64,000 nucleotides of DNA from positions 1 to 64,000 of the forward strand of contig LNEL01000039.1 in assembly GCA_001464935.1 (NCBI GenBank), in the 5' to 3' direction. The translations under genes and the position numbers were made by a program. Below the pieces are notes generated by a model. It was not told the origin of the DNA. It did no database searches and saw nothing but the letters and a program-made list of their open reading frames with translations. Shown here piece by piece: positions 43,862 to 51,955 of the stretch (positions are counted from its first letter, which is position 1; the number at the start of each line of letters is the position of its first letter). This DNA is from Gammaproteobacteria bacterium Ga0077536. GTDB taxonomy: Bacteria > Pseudomonadota > Gammaproteobacteria > Ga0077536.

Positions 43862-44404
43862 ATGAGCGACTGGCGGGGCAAGCTGGGCGGCATGACGCCG
43901 CAGGAGATGAACGAGTTTCTGCGGGGGCCGTGGCTGGCGCGGCTGGCCTGTCTGAAGCCGGACGGTTGGCCGTACGTGATCCCGGTCTGGTACCACTGGG
44001 ACGGCAGCGCGTTCTGGGTCGTCGGTCGTGAGCGTTCGGAATGGTGCCATTTCATGGCGCTCGATCCGCGCGTGTCGCTGGTCGTCGACGAGCCGACGGC
44101 GCCGATCAGGAAAGTGATCTGCGAGGGCACCGCGGTGGTCGTCGAAGCCGCGGTTGGTCCGGTGCTGATGAACGGCGAGAAATCGATCTGGAACCTGATC
44201 GGCGAACAGCACACCGGCCCGCGCTACCTCGGTGAGAAGGCCGCCGAGTATCGCGGTGGCGTCAACGTCGAACCCTGCTGGACGTTCAAGATCGTGCCGA
44301 AGAAACTCGTGACCTGGCAGGGTTTCGGCTGGGCGAAGCGCTACCGGCATCCCGAACTCTATCCCGACGCGGCGGGCAACGCGGGCGACGGAGGCACTGC
44401 TTGA
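43862..44404 (+). CDS. Pyridoxamine 5'-phosphate oxidase-fold protein
   Basis: A 180-residue split-beta-barrel protein of the PPOX family, beginning MSDWRGKLGGMTPQEMNEFL. LARLACLKPDGWPYVIPVWY (about 27-46) and SVDVDEP-like SLVVDEPTAPIRKVICEGTA (about 75-94) are the flavin/F420/heme binding strands. The cofactor cannot be chosen from sequence alone. AGGAG lies about eight bases before the ATG at 43862. Its stop overlaps the TTG start of the next gene, so the pair is translationally coupled. Confidence 0.75.
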   Translation: MSDWRGKLGGMTPQEMNEFLRGPWLARLACLKPDGWPYVIPVWYHWDGSAFWVVGRERSEWCHFMALDPRVSLVVDEPTAPIRKVICEGTAVVVEAAVGPVLMNGEKSIWNLIGEQHTGPRYLGEKAAEYRGGVNVEPCWTFKIVPKKLVTWQGFGWAKRYRHPELYPDAAGNAGDGGTA

Positions 44405-45162
44405 GCCTGCTGCGGGCCCATGAAGCGCCGGCCGTCAGCGTCGGGCGGCCGGCCGGCACATCGCCCGTGTTCCTGACCTGCGATCATGCGAGTCAGGCCA
44501 TTCCCGAGGCGTTGGGCGATCTCGGGGTCGCGGCCCCTGATCTCGATCGACACATCGCCTGGGACATCGGCGCGCTCGCGGTGGCGCGCGGCCTGTCGGA
44601 GATGCTGGACGCAACGCTGGTCGCGAGCGGCTATTCGCGGCTCGTAATGGACATGAACCGGCCGCCGCACCGTCAGGACCTGTTCCCGGTGGTCAGCGAA
44701 GCGACGGCCATTCCTGGCAACACGGCACTCGACGAGCCGGCACGACGCGCGCGGCAGGACGCGCTGTTCGAGCCCTATCACGGCACGATTGCCCGGCTGC
44801 TCGACGCGCGCCGCGGGCGGCCGACGCTGCTGGTGGCCGTGCACAGTTTCACGCCGGTGTATGCCGGCACCGCGCGCCCGTGGGAAGTCGCGTTGCTGTC
44901 CAATCGCGATCGGCGCGTCGCCGATCTGCTGCTCGAGGCGCTGCAGCGCGATCCGGCGCTGACCGTCGGCGACAACATTCCGTACCGCCTGACCGATGAC
45001 GGCGACTACGGTGTGCCCGTGCACGGCGAGCGGCGCGGCCTGCCGCACGTGCTGATCGAACTGCGCCAGGACTGCATCGCAAGCGCCGCCGGCCAGCGCG
45101 CCTGGATCGAGCGCCTGGCGCCGCTGCTGCGCGAGGCCTGCACGGCGTTTGCCGGCGCCTGA
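44401..45162 (+). CDS. N-formylglutamate amidohydrolase family protein
   Basis: A 253-residue FGase-family zinc hydrolase. Family landmarks are VFLTCDHASQAIPEALGDLG (about 23-42), HIAWDIGALAVARGLSEMLD (about 51-70), SRLVMDMNRPPHRQDLFPVV (about 79) and TLLVAVHSFTPVYAGTARPW (about 141-160). Such enzymes release formate from N-formylglutamate or hydrolyse similar N-acyl acids. The start is a TTG at 44401, five bases after GGAGG and overlapping the previous stop as TTGA. In this operon a gamma-glutamyl or N-acyl amide is a reasonable substrate. Confidence 0.82.
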   Translation: MSLLRAHEAPAVSVGRPAGTSPVFLTCDHASQAIPEALGDLGVAAPDLDRHIAWDIGALAVARGLSEMLDATLVASGYSRLVMDMNRPPHRQDLFPVVSEATAIPGNTALDEPARRARQDALFEPYHGTIARLLDARRGRPTLLVAVHSFTPVYAGTARPWEVALLSNRDRRVADLLLEALQRDPALTVGDNIPYRLTDDGDYGVPVHGERRGLPHVLIELRQDCIASAAGQRAWIERLAPLLREACTAFAGA

Positions 45163-45219
45163 ACGCGGGGACGGTCGCGGAGGGGATGGTGCGCCGCTGG
45201 CCGGTCGGCGCGGTGTTGT

Positions 45220-45260
45220 TTGCGCTGGATCAACGCGGCGCCCGGGCAAAGTCCTAGCCT
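45220..45260 (+). promoter_or_regulatory. FNR/ANR box with class II promoter before usp gene
   Basis: TTGCGCTGGATCAA at 45220-45233 is an FNR/ANR-type site (TTGNN-N4-ATCAA, with a perfect right half). A -10 element TAGCCT lies at 45255-45260. With a start near 45267-45268, the box is centred at about -41, the exact class II activator position. Confidence 0.75.
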
Positions 45261-45303
45261 TGACAGCGTCCGTCGATCCGACGAATCCGAACCGAGGTGC
45301 TCC

Positions 45304-46164
45304 ATGCTGACGAATGTTGCCGTGCTCTATTCAGGCGAACCGGCCGAACAGGCCGCGCTGGCGTTTTCCGCCGCGGTGGCCGACGGACTCGGGGCGTCGG
45401 TCGCGTGCCGCTTTGCGGCCGACATGCTCAGCCTGCTGAGCGCCGACGAGCGCGCCGAGTACCGGGCCCTGATCGAAGTCGACGGCCTGAAGCGCGCGCA
45501 GGCCTTCCTGAGCAAGGCTTACGACAGGCAGCGTACAGCGCACGCGGAGACGGCCATTGCCGCGTTCAAGCGATCGTCCTCGGCAAGCCATCTGATTTGG
45601 GGCGACGCGCTCGATCTGCGTGAAGACGCTGCAACCGTGATGGCCCGCCTCGGCTACCTGCACGACATGATCGTCGGCAGCTTCGACCTGTCACCCGCAG
45701 TCGTGCAGTACGCGATCGAGCAGGTGCTGATTGCAGCCGGTGCGCCGCTCGCGCTGATCGCGCACACGCCGCAGGCGGCCAGCCTCGAACAGATGGCGAT
45801 GGTGTATGCGTGGAAACCGTCCGCGTCGGCCAAGCACGCGCTGCGATACGCACTGCCGCTGTTCCGCAAGGCGCGGCAGGTGTACCTCGTCGCGATCGAA
45901 GACGATGGCGAGCCGTCGGCCCAGCCATCGGTGCAGGACATCGCGGACTACCTGATGAACGTGCACAGCGTCGCGACGTCGCCGATGGTGCTGCGCGCCG
46001 CCGACAGTCCGGCGCTGCAGCTCGCGGAGTGCTATCGCGAAGTGGGCGCCGACCTGCTCGTGATGGGCGCCTATTCCCACTCCCGGCTCAAGCGGCTGCT
46101 GTTCGGGGACTTCACGAGCCATTTCCTGAAGAAGCGGCCCTGCAATCTGCTGCTCGCACACTAG
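45304..46164 (+). CDS. Universal stress protein, tandem Usp type
   Basis: A 286-residue protein with two Usp-like halves. The first (1-145) begins MLTNVAVLYSGEPAEQAALA and is degenerate. The second (about 160-286) ends ADLLVMGAYSHSRLKRLLFG followed by DFTSHFLKKRPCNLLLAH, a typical G-x2-G-x9-G nucleotide-loop region with changes. Such proteins help survival under oxygen limitation and other stress, often under FNR/ANR control, which agrees with the upstream box. ATG at 45304 follows GAGGTG. Confidence 0.85.
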   Translation: MLTNVAVLYSGEPAEQAALAFSAAVADGLGASVACRFAADMLSLLSADERAEYRALIEVDGLKRAQAFLSKAYDRQRTAHAETAIAAFKRSSSASHLIWGDALDLREDAATVMARLGYLHDMIVGSFDLSPAVVQYAIEQVLIAAGAPLALIAHTPQAASLEQMAMVYAWKPSASAKHALRYALPLFRKARQVYLVAIEDDGEPSAQPSVQDIADYLMNVHSVATSPMVLRAADSPALQLAECYREVGADLLVMGAYSHSRLKRLLFGDFTSHFLKKRPCNLLLAH

Positions 46165-46176
46165 CGCGGGCGGTCG

Positions 46177-46198
46177 CCTGCCGGTGGATGCCGGCAGG
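46177..46198. terminator. Bidirectional hairpin between usp and DUF3429 genes
   Basis: CCTGCCGG at 46177-46184 and CCGGCAGG at 46191-46198 form a perfect eight-pair stem with a six-base loop between two convergent genes. Confidence 0.6.
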
Positions 46199-46224
46199 TG
46201 ACAGGACAGCCGCGGCGTCGCTCG

Positions 46225-46698
46225 TCAGCGATACACGGCGGTCAGCACCACGCTGACGATCGCGCCCAGGCTCAGATGCAGGCGCAGGCGCAGGAACCAG
46301 GGCGGCAGGTGGTGCAGGCTGGCGGTGCGCCAGTCGTGGATGAAAGCGACGAGGAAACCCACTGCGCAGAACCACAGCGTGAAGGTGGTCGGCAACAGGA
46401 TCGCGGCCCACGCGCCGAGCGCGGGCAGCATGCTGTAGATCAGCTCGCGACTGCCCTGGGTGTTGTTCAGGTGCGGGCTGTTGACGGTCAGGCCCCAGGT
46501 GATGCCGCCGAGGAAAGACAGAATCACCGCCCCATAGGTCGCGACGCCATAGGCGGCATGGGAGGCGAGGCTGTCCGGGCCCGGCGGGGCCAGCACCGCC
46601 GCGGCGGCCTGCGCAAAGAATGGCAGCAGACCCAGGTAACCCAGCCAGCCGGCGGTGGCAGGCACGGGATTGACGGAACGGGAAGTGGCGTCGGTCAT
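46225..46698 (-). CDS. DUF3429 membrane protein
   Basis: A 157-residue integral membrane protein of the DUF3429 family with five hydrophobic segments. GWLGYLGLLPFFAQAAAAVL (about 17-36), AVILSFLGGITWGLTVNS (about 57-74), SMLPALGAWAAILLP, FTLWFCAVGFLVAFIHDWRT and the final LSLGAIVSVVLTAVYR are typical. The function of the family is unknown to me. It converges with the usp gene and is on the same strand as, but 102 bases away from, the DUF2238-like gene. Confidence 0.75.
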   Translation of the reverse strand: MTDATSRSVNPVPATAGWLGYLGLLPFFAQAAAAVLAPPGPDSLASHAAYGVATYGAVILSFLGGITWGLTVNSPHLNNTQGSRELIYSMLPALGAWAAILLPTTFTLWFCAVGFLVAFIHDWRTASLHHLPPWFLRLRLHLSLGAIVSVVLTAVYR

Positions 46699-46800
46699 GG
46701 CAGAAGGGCAGGGTTCGGCGGGCGATTCCGCATGTGCAGCATAACCGCAGGGCGCAGCGCCCGCCTGCGCCAGGTCAAGTCCCGCGCCGGCGCCCGCGGC

Positions 46801-47400
46801 CTACAGGGAGCTGAATTTGCGCAGCTGGCGGTCGTGGAAGCGTCGCATCGTCACCAGCGCGACGAGGGCGCCGATGCCGGCGAAGGCCATGTCGGACTGG
46901 GTGTCCCACACGTAGCCCTGCGTGCCGAGGAAGGCTTCCGCACCCTGCGCGGACCACTCGGCGACGGCCCATTCCAGCAGCTCATAGGTCGCGCTCAGCG
47001 CGAGGCAGATGCACAGCACGAGAAACCCGAGCCAGCCGCGACGGGCGAGCACCCGCCGCCGAAGCAGGACCTCGCGGGCGATCAACGCCGGCACGAAGCC
47101 CTGGGCGAAATGGCCGAGCTTGTCGTAATGGTTGCGCTCGAACTGGAACAGCGGCTTGACCCATTCGCCGAGCGGCACCTCGGCGTAGGTGTAATGGCCG
47201 CCGACCATCAGGATCACGCAGTGCACGAGAATCATCAGGTACAGCAGCGTGGTCAGCGGAAAGCTGCGGCGCGTGGCCCACAGGATCAACAGGCCCAGCA
47301 CCGCGGGCGCGACTTCGAGCCCCCAGGTGGCGTAATCCTTCGGCTGGATCCCGGACCACACCAGGACCCCCATGAACACCAAGACCCACAGACTCGCCAC
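46801..47400 (-). CDS. DUF2238 (YjdF-like) membrane protein
   Basis: A 199-residue integral membrane protein of the DUF2238/YjdF family with about six membrane segments. The conserved central motif FERNHYDKLGHFAQGFVPAL (about 85-104) includes paired histidines and aspartate, followed by LALSATYELLEWAVAEW and GTQGYVWDTQSDMAFAGIGA. The motif suggests metal or substrate binding at the membrane surface; the function is unknown. I start at the GTG at 47400, which has GGGAG six bases before it; longer reading is unlikely. Confidence 0.75.
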   Translation of the reverse strand: MASLWVLVFMGVLVWSGIQPKDYATWGLEVAPAVLGLLILWATRRSFPLTTLLYLMILVHCVILMVGGHYTYAEVPLGEWVKPLFQFERNHYDKLGHFAQGFVPALIAREVLLRRRVLARRGWLGFLVLCICLALSATYELLEWAVAEWSAQGAEAFLGTQGYVWDTQSDMAFAGIGALVALVTMRRFHDRQLRKFSSL

Positions 47401-47522
47401 CGTGTACTCCCGTGATTGCTCCGCAGGCTTCAGCGTGCGCGCATGATGCACGGCACGCCGGTCCGGCGTCCACCCGGCGGGCTGCGTTATAGTGCGAGAC
47501 CTGAGAATGGAAGAAGCAACGC

Positions 47523-48023
47523 ATGGCCTACGCAACCTTCAGCACGCCCACGTCAGATCGCTATTTCGAAGATTACGAAGTCGGCGCGACTTACGAGCTC
47601 GGCGACTATGCACTGACCGAGGCCGAGATCGTCGACTTCGCGCGACGTTTCGATCCGCAACGCTTTCACGTCGATCGCGCAGCCGCAGCCGAGTCGCCGT
47701 ATGGCGGCATCATCGCGAGCGGCTGGCACACGGCGAGCGCGATGATGCGCCTGATGGTCGATCACTTCGTGTCGGCGAATGCCGGTCTCGGCTCACCGGG
47801 ACTGGACGAAATCCGCTGGCTGAAGCCCGTGCGGCCGGGCGCGAAGCTGACGGTCCGCGTCACCGTGCTCGACAAGCGGCGCTCGCAGTCGAAGCCCGAC
47901 CGGGGCCTGTTCTTTCACAAGGTCGAAGTCGTCGACGCGACCGGCGATACGGTGATGACGGTGCGCGGTGCCGGCATGGTTCGCCTGCGTGAGCCTACGC
48001 CGGCGCTGCGCATCATCGAATGA
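47523..48023 (+). CDS. MaoC-family dehydratase
   Basis: A 166-residue hotdog hydratase. The catalytic region is DFARRFDPQRFHVDRAAAAE (about 38-57), with Asp45 and His50 as the pair, followed by the GGIIASGWHTASAMMRLMVD segment. Hydration of an enoyl-CoA is expected. This is the second MaoC protein of the window, and it differs from the one at 23891 in having the RFDPQ-F-H form. It precedes the DUF169 gene by 61 bases on the same strand. Confidence 0.87.
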   Translation: MAYATFSTPTSDRYFEDYEVGATYELGDYALTEAEIVDFARRFDPQRFHVDRAAAAESPYGGIIASGWHTASAMMRLMVDHFVSANAGLGSPGLDEIRWLKPVRPGAKLTVRVTVLDKRRSQSKPDRGLFFHKVEVVDATGDTVMTVRGAGMVRLREPTPALRIIE

Positions 48024-48084
48024 ACCGGGGCGCGACCCGCGCCTCATTGATGACGCGCGCAGCGCGCGCGGGGAGTGAGCCTGC

Positions 48085-48888
48085 ATGACACCGAATTGCT
48101 GGGGTGACGCCACCGGCTACGACTTCAACGCCATTGTCGACGCCTTGAACCGTTACTTGCGCCTGAAGGCGACACCTATCGGCCTCAAGCGCTTTCGCAC
48201 CGTCGAGGACATGCTCGCGATCCCGCGCATTCGCCGCCCGCCTGCCGGCGAGAAGTTCGCGTTCGATCAGATCGTCGGCCAGTCGCGCTGGCTGGGCTGG
48301 ACGCTCGGCGTGACGATGGACAACCTGATGGGCGCGCAGTGCGGCGCGGTCGTCGGGCTCGCGAAGCCGGACGAGGAATTCCTCAGCGGCAAGGCGATGA
48401 AAGGCGTGTGGTACGGCACGCTCGAAGACAGCGGCGCGCACCAGCGAGCAATGAGTTGCGCGAGCTATGGCGACTACCAGGCGATCGCGGCCTCGCCGCT
48501 GACCGCCGGCCGGCTCGACAACCCGGACATCTGCCTGATTTACGCCACGCCCGGCCAGATGATCACGTTCATCAACGGCCTGCAGTACCTGAACTACCGC
48601 AAGTACAACTTCAGCTGTGTCGGCGAGAGCGCGTGTGCGGACTCGTGGGGCAATGCCCTGAAGACTGGTGAACCCTCGCTGTCGCTGCCGTGTTACGCCG
48701 AGCGCAAATTCGGCGGCGTGCTCGACGAGGAAATGCTGATGGCAATTCCGCCGAGTTTCCTGCCGCAGGTGGTCGACGGGCTCAAAAACCTCAGCGACAA
48801 CGGACTGCGTTACCCGATTCCGAATCACGGCATCCAGAAGTCGCCGCTCGACAGCATTGCGGCGAGTTATGGCAGCAAGAACATCTGA
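48085..48888 (+). CDS. DUF169 domain protein
   Basis: A 267-residue cytoplasmic protein of the DUF169 family. LRLKATPIGLKRFRTVEDML (about 24-43) is the usual opening (the domain binds near PIG/K-F). Several cysteines are spread along the chain (Cys5, and others in MGAQCGAVVG, MSCASYGDY, FSCVGESACAD and LSLPCYAE), suggesting metal or cluster binding, as is often noted for this family. Its biochemical role is not known. It is between MaoC and serine-hydrolase genes in the same direction, with a 21-base gap to the latter. Confidence 0.78.
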   Translation: MTPNCWGDATGYDFNAIVDALNRYLRLKATPIGLKRFRTVEDMLAIPRIRRPPAGEKFAFDQIVGQSRWLGWTLGVTMDNLMGAQCGAVVGLAKPDEEFLSGKAMKGVWYGTLEDSGAHQRAMSCASYGDYQAIAASPLTAGRLDNPDICLIYATPGQMITFINGLQYLNYRKYNFSCVGESACADSWGNALKTGEPSLSLPCYAERKFGGVLDEEMLMAIPPSFLPQVVDGLKNLSDNGLRYPIPNHGIQKSPLDSIAASYGSKNI

Positions 48889-48909
48889 CCCGACCTCCGG
48901 AGGACACAC

Positions 48910-50076
48910 ATGATCGCCGACAATGCCAGGACGCTGGGTTTCGATCCCGACCGCCTCGCCCGCGTGGGCACGCGCATCGACGCCGACATCGCCGCGGGCC
49001 GCTACCACGGCGCGCAGCTCAAGGTCGGACGCCGCGGCCACCTCGTGCTCGACGCGGTGCATGGCGACGCGGATCGGGCTGCCGGCCGGCGCATGCGGGG
49101 CGACGAGACTTTCGTCTCGTTCTCGATTGGCAAACAGTTCACGAATGCGCTGGTGCTCAACCGCATCGAGCGCGGCGACCTGCACCTCGCGATGCAGGTC
49201 GGCGAGATCATCCCCGGTTTCCGCACGCGGGGCCTGCGCGAAGTGACGGTCTTTCATCTGCTGACGCACACGAGCGGCATCCTCTCGGCGATCCCGGCCG
49301 TACCGCTGGACGTCATCACGAACGTCGAGAAGCTGACCGAGTGGATCGGCACGCAGCGCCCGGAGTCGCTGCCGGGCGAACGCGTGAACTATTCGATCAT
49401 CGCCGCGCACGCGGTGCTCGCCGATCTCGTGCGTCGCGTCGACGGCCGGGGCCGGTCGTTCGGTCGGATCATCACCGAAGACCTGTTCGAGCCGCTGGGC
49501 ATGCGCAACACGAGCCTCGGACCGCGCGCAGATCTCGTCGCGAAACTGTGCCCGGTCGTCGCCTGCTATGAAGAGCCCGGCATGTTCTATCCGCAGGAAG
49601 TGGCCGGGGTGGGGCAGGTGGTGCTGATGGAGGGCGCGGAGGTGCCGGCGGGCGGTTACCTGACAACGAGCGCCGATCTGCATCGTTTCGCGTCGATGCT
49701 CGCCCGTGGCGGCGAACTCGACGGCGTGCGCATCCTGTCGCCGCGAACGCTGGCCTACTGCGCGCAGAATCACACCGGGGACCGCCGCAATGTGCTGTTC
49801 GACTATGCGCGCGATACGCGCGGCTGGGCGCCGTGGCCGGCGAACATCGGCATCGGCTTCTTCGTGCGCGGCAGCGGGATCCAGCCCGGCCCGCTCAGCA
49901 ATTTCTCGAGCCCGCAGACCTTCTGCGGCTGGGGCGCCGGCTCGACCTGCTTCTGGGTCGATCCGGTCAGCGAACTGACGTTCTCTTTCCTGTCGACCGG
50001 GCTGATGGAAGAGACCTACCACTGCGAGCGCCTGCAGCGCCTGGCGGACCTGGTCGTGACCGCGCTCGTCGACTGA
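48910..50076 (+). CDS. Serine hydrolase, beta-lactamase class C/EstB-like
   Basis: A 388-residue penicillin-binding-protein-fold hydrolase. Ser72 and Lys75 form the SxxK motif in FSIGKQF, and Tyr161 in NYSIIAAH is the Tyr of the YxN-type motif with isoleucine instead of asparagine, as seen in esterases rather than true beta-lactamases. There is no signal peptide, so it is cytoplasmic and probably an esterase or amidase acting in the same pathway as the preceding MaoC/DUF169 genes. GGAGG lies just before the ATG at 48910. Confidence 0.8.
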   Translation: MIADNARTLGFDPDRLARVGTRIDADIAAGRYHGAQLKVGRRGHLVLDAVHGDADRAAGRRMRGDETFVSFSIGKQFTNALVLNRIERGDLHLAMQVGEIIPGFRTRGLREVTVFHLLTHTSGILSAIPAVPLDVITNVEKLTEWIGTQRPESLPGERVNYSIIAAHAVLADLVRRVDGRGRSFGRIITEDLFEPLGMRNTSLGPRADLVAKLCPVVACYEEPGMFYPQEVAGVGQVVLMEGAEVPAGGYLTTSADLHRFASMLARGGELDGVRILSPRTLAYCAQNHTGDRRNVLFDYARDTRGWAPWPANIGIGFFVRGSGIQPGPLSNFSSPQTFCGWGAGSTCFWVDPVSELTFSFLSTGLMEETYHCERLQRLADLVVTALVD

Positions 50077-50102
50077 CAGCCGCGCCGGGATCTGCGTCGG
50101 GG

Positions 50103-50777
50103 TCAGCGAGTCTCCCGGCTGACCTCGGCGTCGAAATCGCCGCTGCCGAGCTGATCCATCATGTGGGCGTAGAACACCGCGAAATCCGCCCGCATCTCGG
50201 CCACCGGCACGTCCGCGAACTCGCCACGGTAGCGCAGGTATTCCATGTGCTGCCGTCCTTCGAGATCGAACGGGTGATAGATCGAGTCACCACGGCCGTC
50301 GAATTCGAGCGGGTGCAACCGGAATTTCTCGCACAGTTCGATGTTGAACGCCGGCGTCGCCTTGACCCACTGGCCGTCGAGCAGAATCGCGGTATAGCCG
50401 TGCCAGCGGAATTCATCGGTGCGCATCAGTTCACGCATGCGCGCCGTCGACAGGTGGTTGCGCACGTCCGCGTAGCCCGGACGCGCGGGAATGCCGATCG
50501 CGCGACAGCAGGCCGTCAGCAGCACCGCTTTCGACACGCACCAGCCGCGCCCGCGCCTGACCGCCTCGCTGGCGCTGAGGCCGGTTTCGCTGATGACGAT
50601 TGAATAGGGGTCGTAGCGGATCAGATCGCGCACGGCGTAGTAGAGCCCGACCGCGCGCGCGCGGTCGTCGGCGCCGGGGGTGTCATGCGCCTGCACGAAA
50701 GCCTGCACGGCGGGGGCGTCGAAGTCGATGGTCGGGGTCGCGTGCAGAAACGGCGCGTGTGCGGGATGCGTGGTCAT
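50103..50777 (-). CDS. Transglutaminase-like cysteine protease fold protein
   Basis: A 224-residue transglutaminase-like protein. The catalytic cysteine is in RRGRGWCVSKAVLLTACCRA (about 83-102), the histidine in EFRWHGYTAILLDGQWVKAT (about 130-149), followed by an aspartate/asparagine position near AFNIEL. It is cytoplasmic. Such domains cleave or form peptide-like amide bonds. Its ATG overlaps the stop of the preceding PPOX gene by four bases, so it is the last gene of a three-gene coupled operon. Confidence 0.82.
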   Translation of the reverse strand: MTTHPAHAPFLHATPTIDFDAPAVQAFVQAHDTPGADDRARAVGLYYAVRDLIRYDPYSIVISETGLSASEAVRRGRGWCVSKAVLLTACCRAIGIPARPGYADVRNHLSTARMRELMRTDEFRWHGYTAILLDGQWVKATPAFNIELCEKFRLHPLEFDGRGDSIYHPFDLEGRQHMEYLRYRGEFADVPVAEMRADFAVFYAHMMDQLGSGDFDAEVSRETR

Positions 50778-51157
50778 GCCTGATCCAGTTCCAGTTCGAT
50801 GATGGCGCGTCGATCGTAGCGGCCGGTCAGTTTCGACAGCCAGTCGATCGCGCGCATCTGCCAGCCGTATTTCGCATACAGCGCGCGATAGGCCACGTCC
50901 ACGGTGGCGCTGTCGGCGACGATACGGGCGCGGGCGCTGACCCAGGGGCCCAGCACACGGCCCTGGGCGGTGCAGGCGGCAAGGTGCGCGCCCCCCTGGG
51001 CCCGGACCCGCTTGACCTTGCCCGCATCGGCGGCCGAGAACACGTAATGTCGGCCGTTGCGTTCGGCGATCCACACCGGCGTGCGGACTTCGGTGCCATC
51101 GCGTTTGCGCGTCGCGAGGCTGACGTAGCGGGCGTCGGTGGGCGCCGCGCCGTTCAT
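50774..51157 (-). CDS. PPOX-class F420-dependent-type oxidoreductase
   Basis: A 127-residue split-beta-barrel protein. RYVSLATRKRDGTEVRTPVW (about 10-29) and GKVKRVRAQGGAHLAACTAQ (about 46-65) are typical of the small F420-binding PPOX group (Rv2061-like), where the cofactor phosphate binds K-R residues. The assignment to F420 rather than FMN is by resemblance. Its ATG overlaps the FrnE-like gene stop and its stop overlaps the transglutaminase-like gene start, a tight coupling suggesting one process. Confidence 0.72.
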   Translation of the reverse strand: MNGAAPTDARYVSLATRKRDGTEVRTPVWIAERNGRHYVFSAADAGKVKRVRAQGGAHLAACTAQGRVLGPWVSARARIVADSATVDVAYRALYAKYGWQMRAIDWLSKLTGRYDRRAIIELELDQA

Positions 51158-51891
51158 GCGTGACGCCGCAACGCCGCGGTCAGCGCGAGGGCGATGGTTT
51201 CCGGCGACTGCGCGCCGGACAGCACGAAGCGCCCGTTCAACAGGAAGGCCGGCACGCCGTCGATGCCCAGCGCGCGCGTGGCCGCCTCGTCGGCCGCGAC
51301 TTCCGCGGCGCCCGCCGTGCCGCGCAGCGCGGCCAGTGCCGCTTCGCGCGCGAAGCCGACGCTGACGGCGATGTCCGTCAGCAGTCCGAGGTCGCCGAGG
51401 TCCAGGCCTTCGACGAAATAGGCCGAGAACAGCGCGTCGACCACCGCCGACTGCGCGTCACGTGTCCCGGCCAGCCAGATCAGGCGATGGGCGAGGCGGG
51501 TGTTCGGGATCCGGCCGATGCGGTCGTAGGACAGCGTGAGCCCCTCGCTGGCGGCCGCTTCGATCACGCGCGCATAGCGGCTGCGCGCCTGTGCTTCACT
51601 GCCGAACTTGCGCTCGTAATACACGTCGCGCTCGAGGCCGCCGGCCGGCATCGAGGGGTTCAGCTCGAACGGGCGCCAGCGCACGGTGATGTCGACTTCG
51701 ACACCGAGCAGGGCGAGCGCCCGGCGCAGACGCTGCTTGCCGACATAGCACCACGGACAGATGACATCCGACACGACGTCGAGCTGCGCGCTCGCGGTGC
51801 GCAGCGGGATGGCCGGCGACGACACCATTTCCACGCCGCAGCGATCGGCGGCGCAGCCGGGCAGATCTCCATCGGGCAGGAGGGCGGTCAT
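51154..51891 (-). CDS. DsbA-family oxidoreductase (FrnE type)
   Basis: A 245-residue thioredoxin-fold protein with a helical insertion, of the FrnE/2-hydroxychromene-carboxylate isomerase branch. The redox motif is CPWC in VISDVICPWCYVGKQRLRRA (about 46-62), and GVPAFLLNGRFVLSGAQSPE near residue 215 holds the cis-proline. No signal peptide, so cytoplasmic. The start is uncertain: an ATG at 51828 would remove 21 residues lying before the fold. It is first in the coupled three-gene operon with PPOX and transglutaminase-like genes. Confidence 0.8.
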   Translation of the reverse strand: MTALLPDGDLPGCAADRCGVEMVSSPAIPLRTASAQLDVVSDVICPWCYVGKQRLRRALALLGVEVDITVRWRPFELNPSMPAGGLERDVYYERKFGSEAQARSRYARVIEAAASEGLTLSYDRIGRIPNTRLAHRLIWLAGTRDAQSAVVDALFSAYFVEGLDLGDLGLLTDIAVSVGFAREAALAALRGTAGAAEVAADEAATRALGIDGVPAFLLNGRFVLSGAQSPETIALALTAALRRHA

Positions 51892-51955
51892 CGGTCGATT
51901 TCGCGCGTCGGCATCGGCCCATTCAAGCACAGCTGCGCGCGGAAGGCGACGTCGC

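Noticed and set aside
48013-50022. Open frame of 669 codons on the minus strand opposite DUF169 and the serine hydrolase
   Set aside because: Both plus-strand genes show clear family motifs and ribosome sites; the minus frame shows none.
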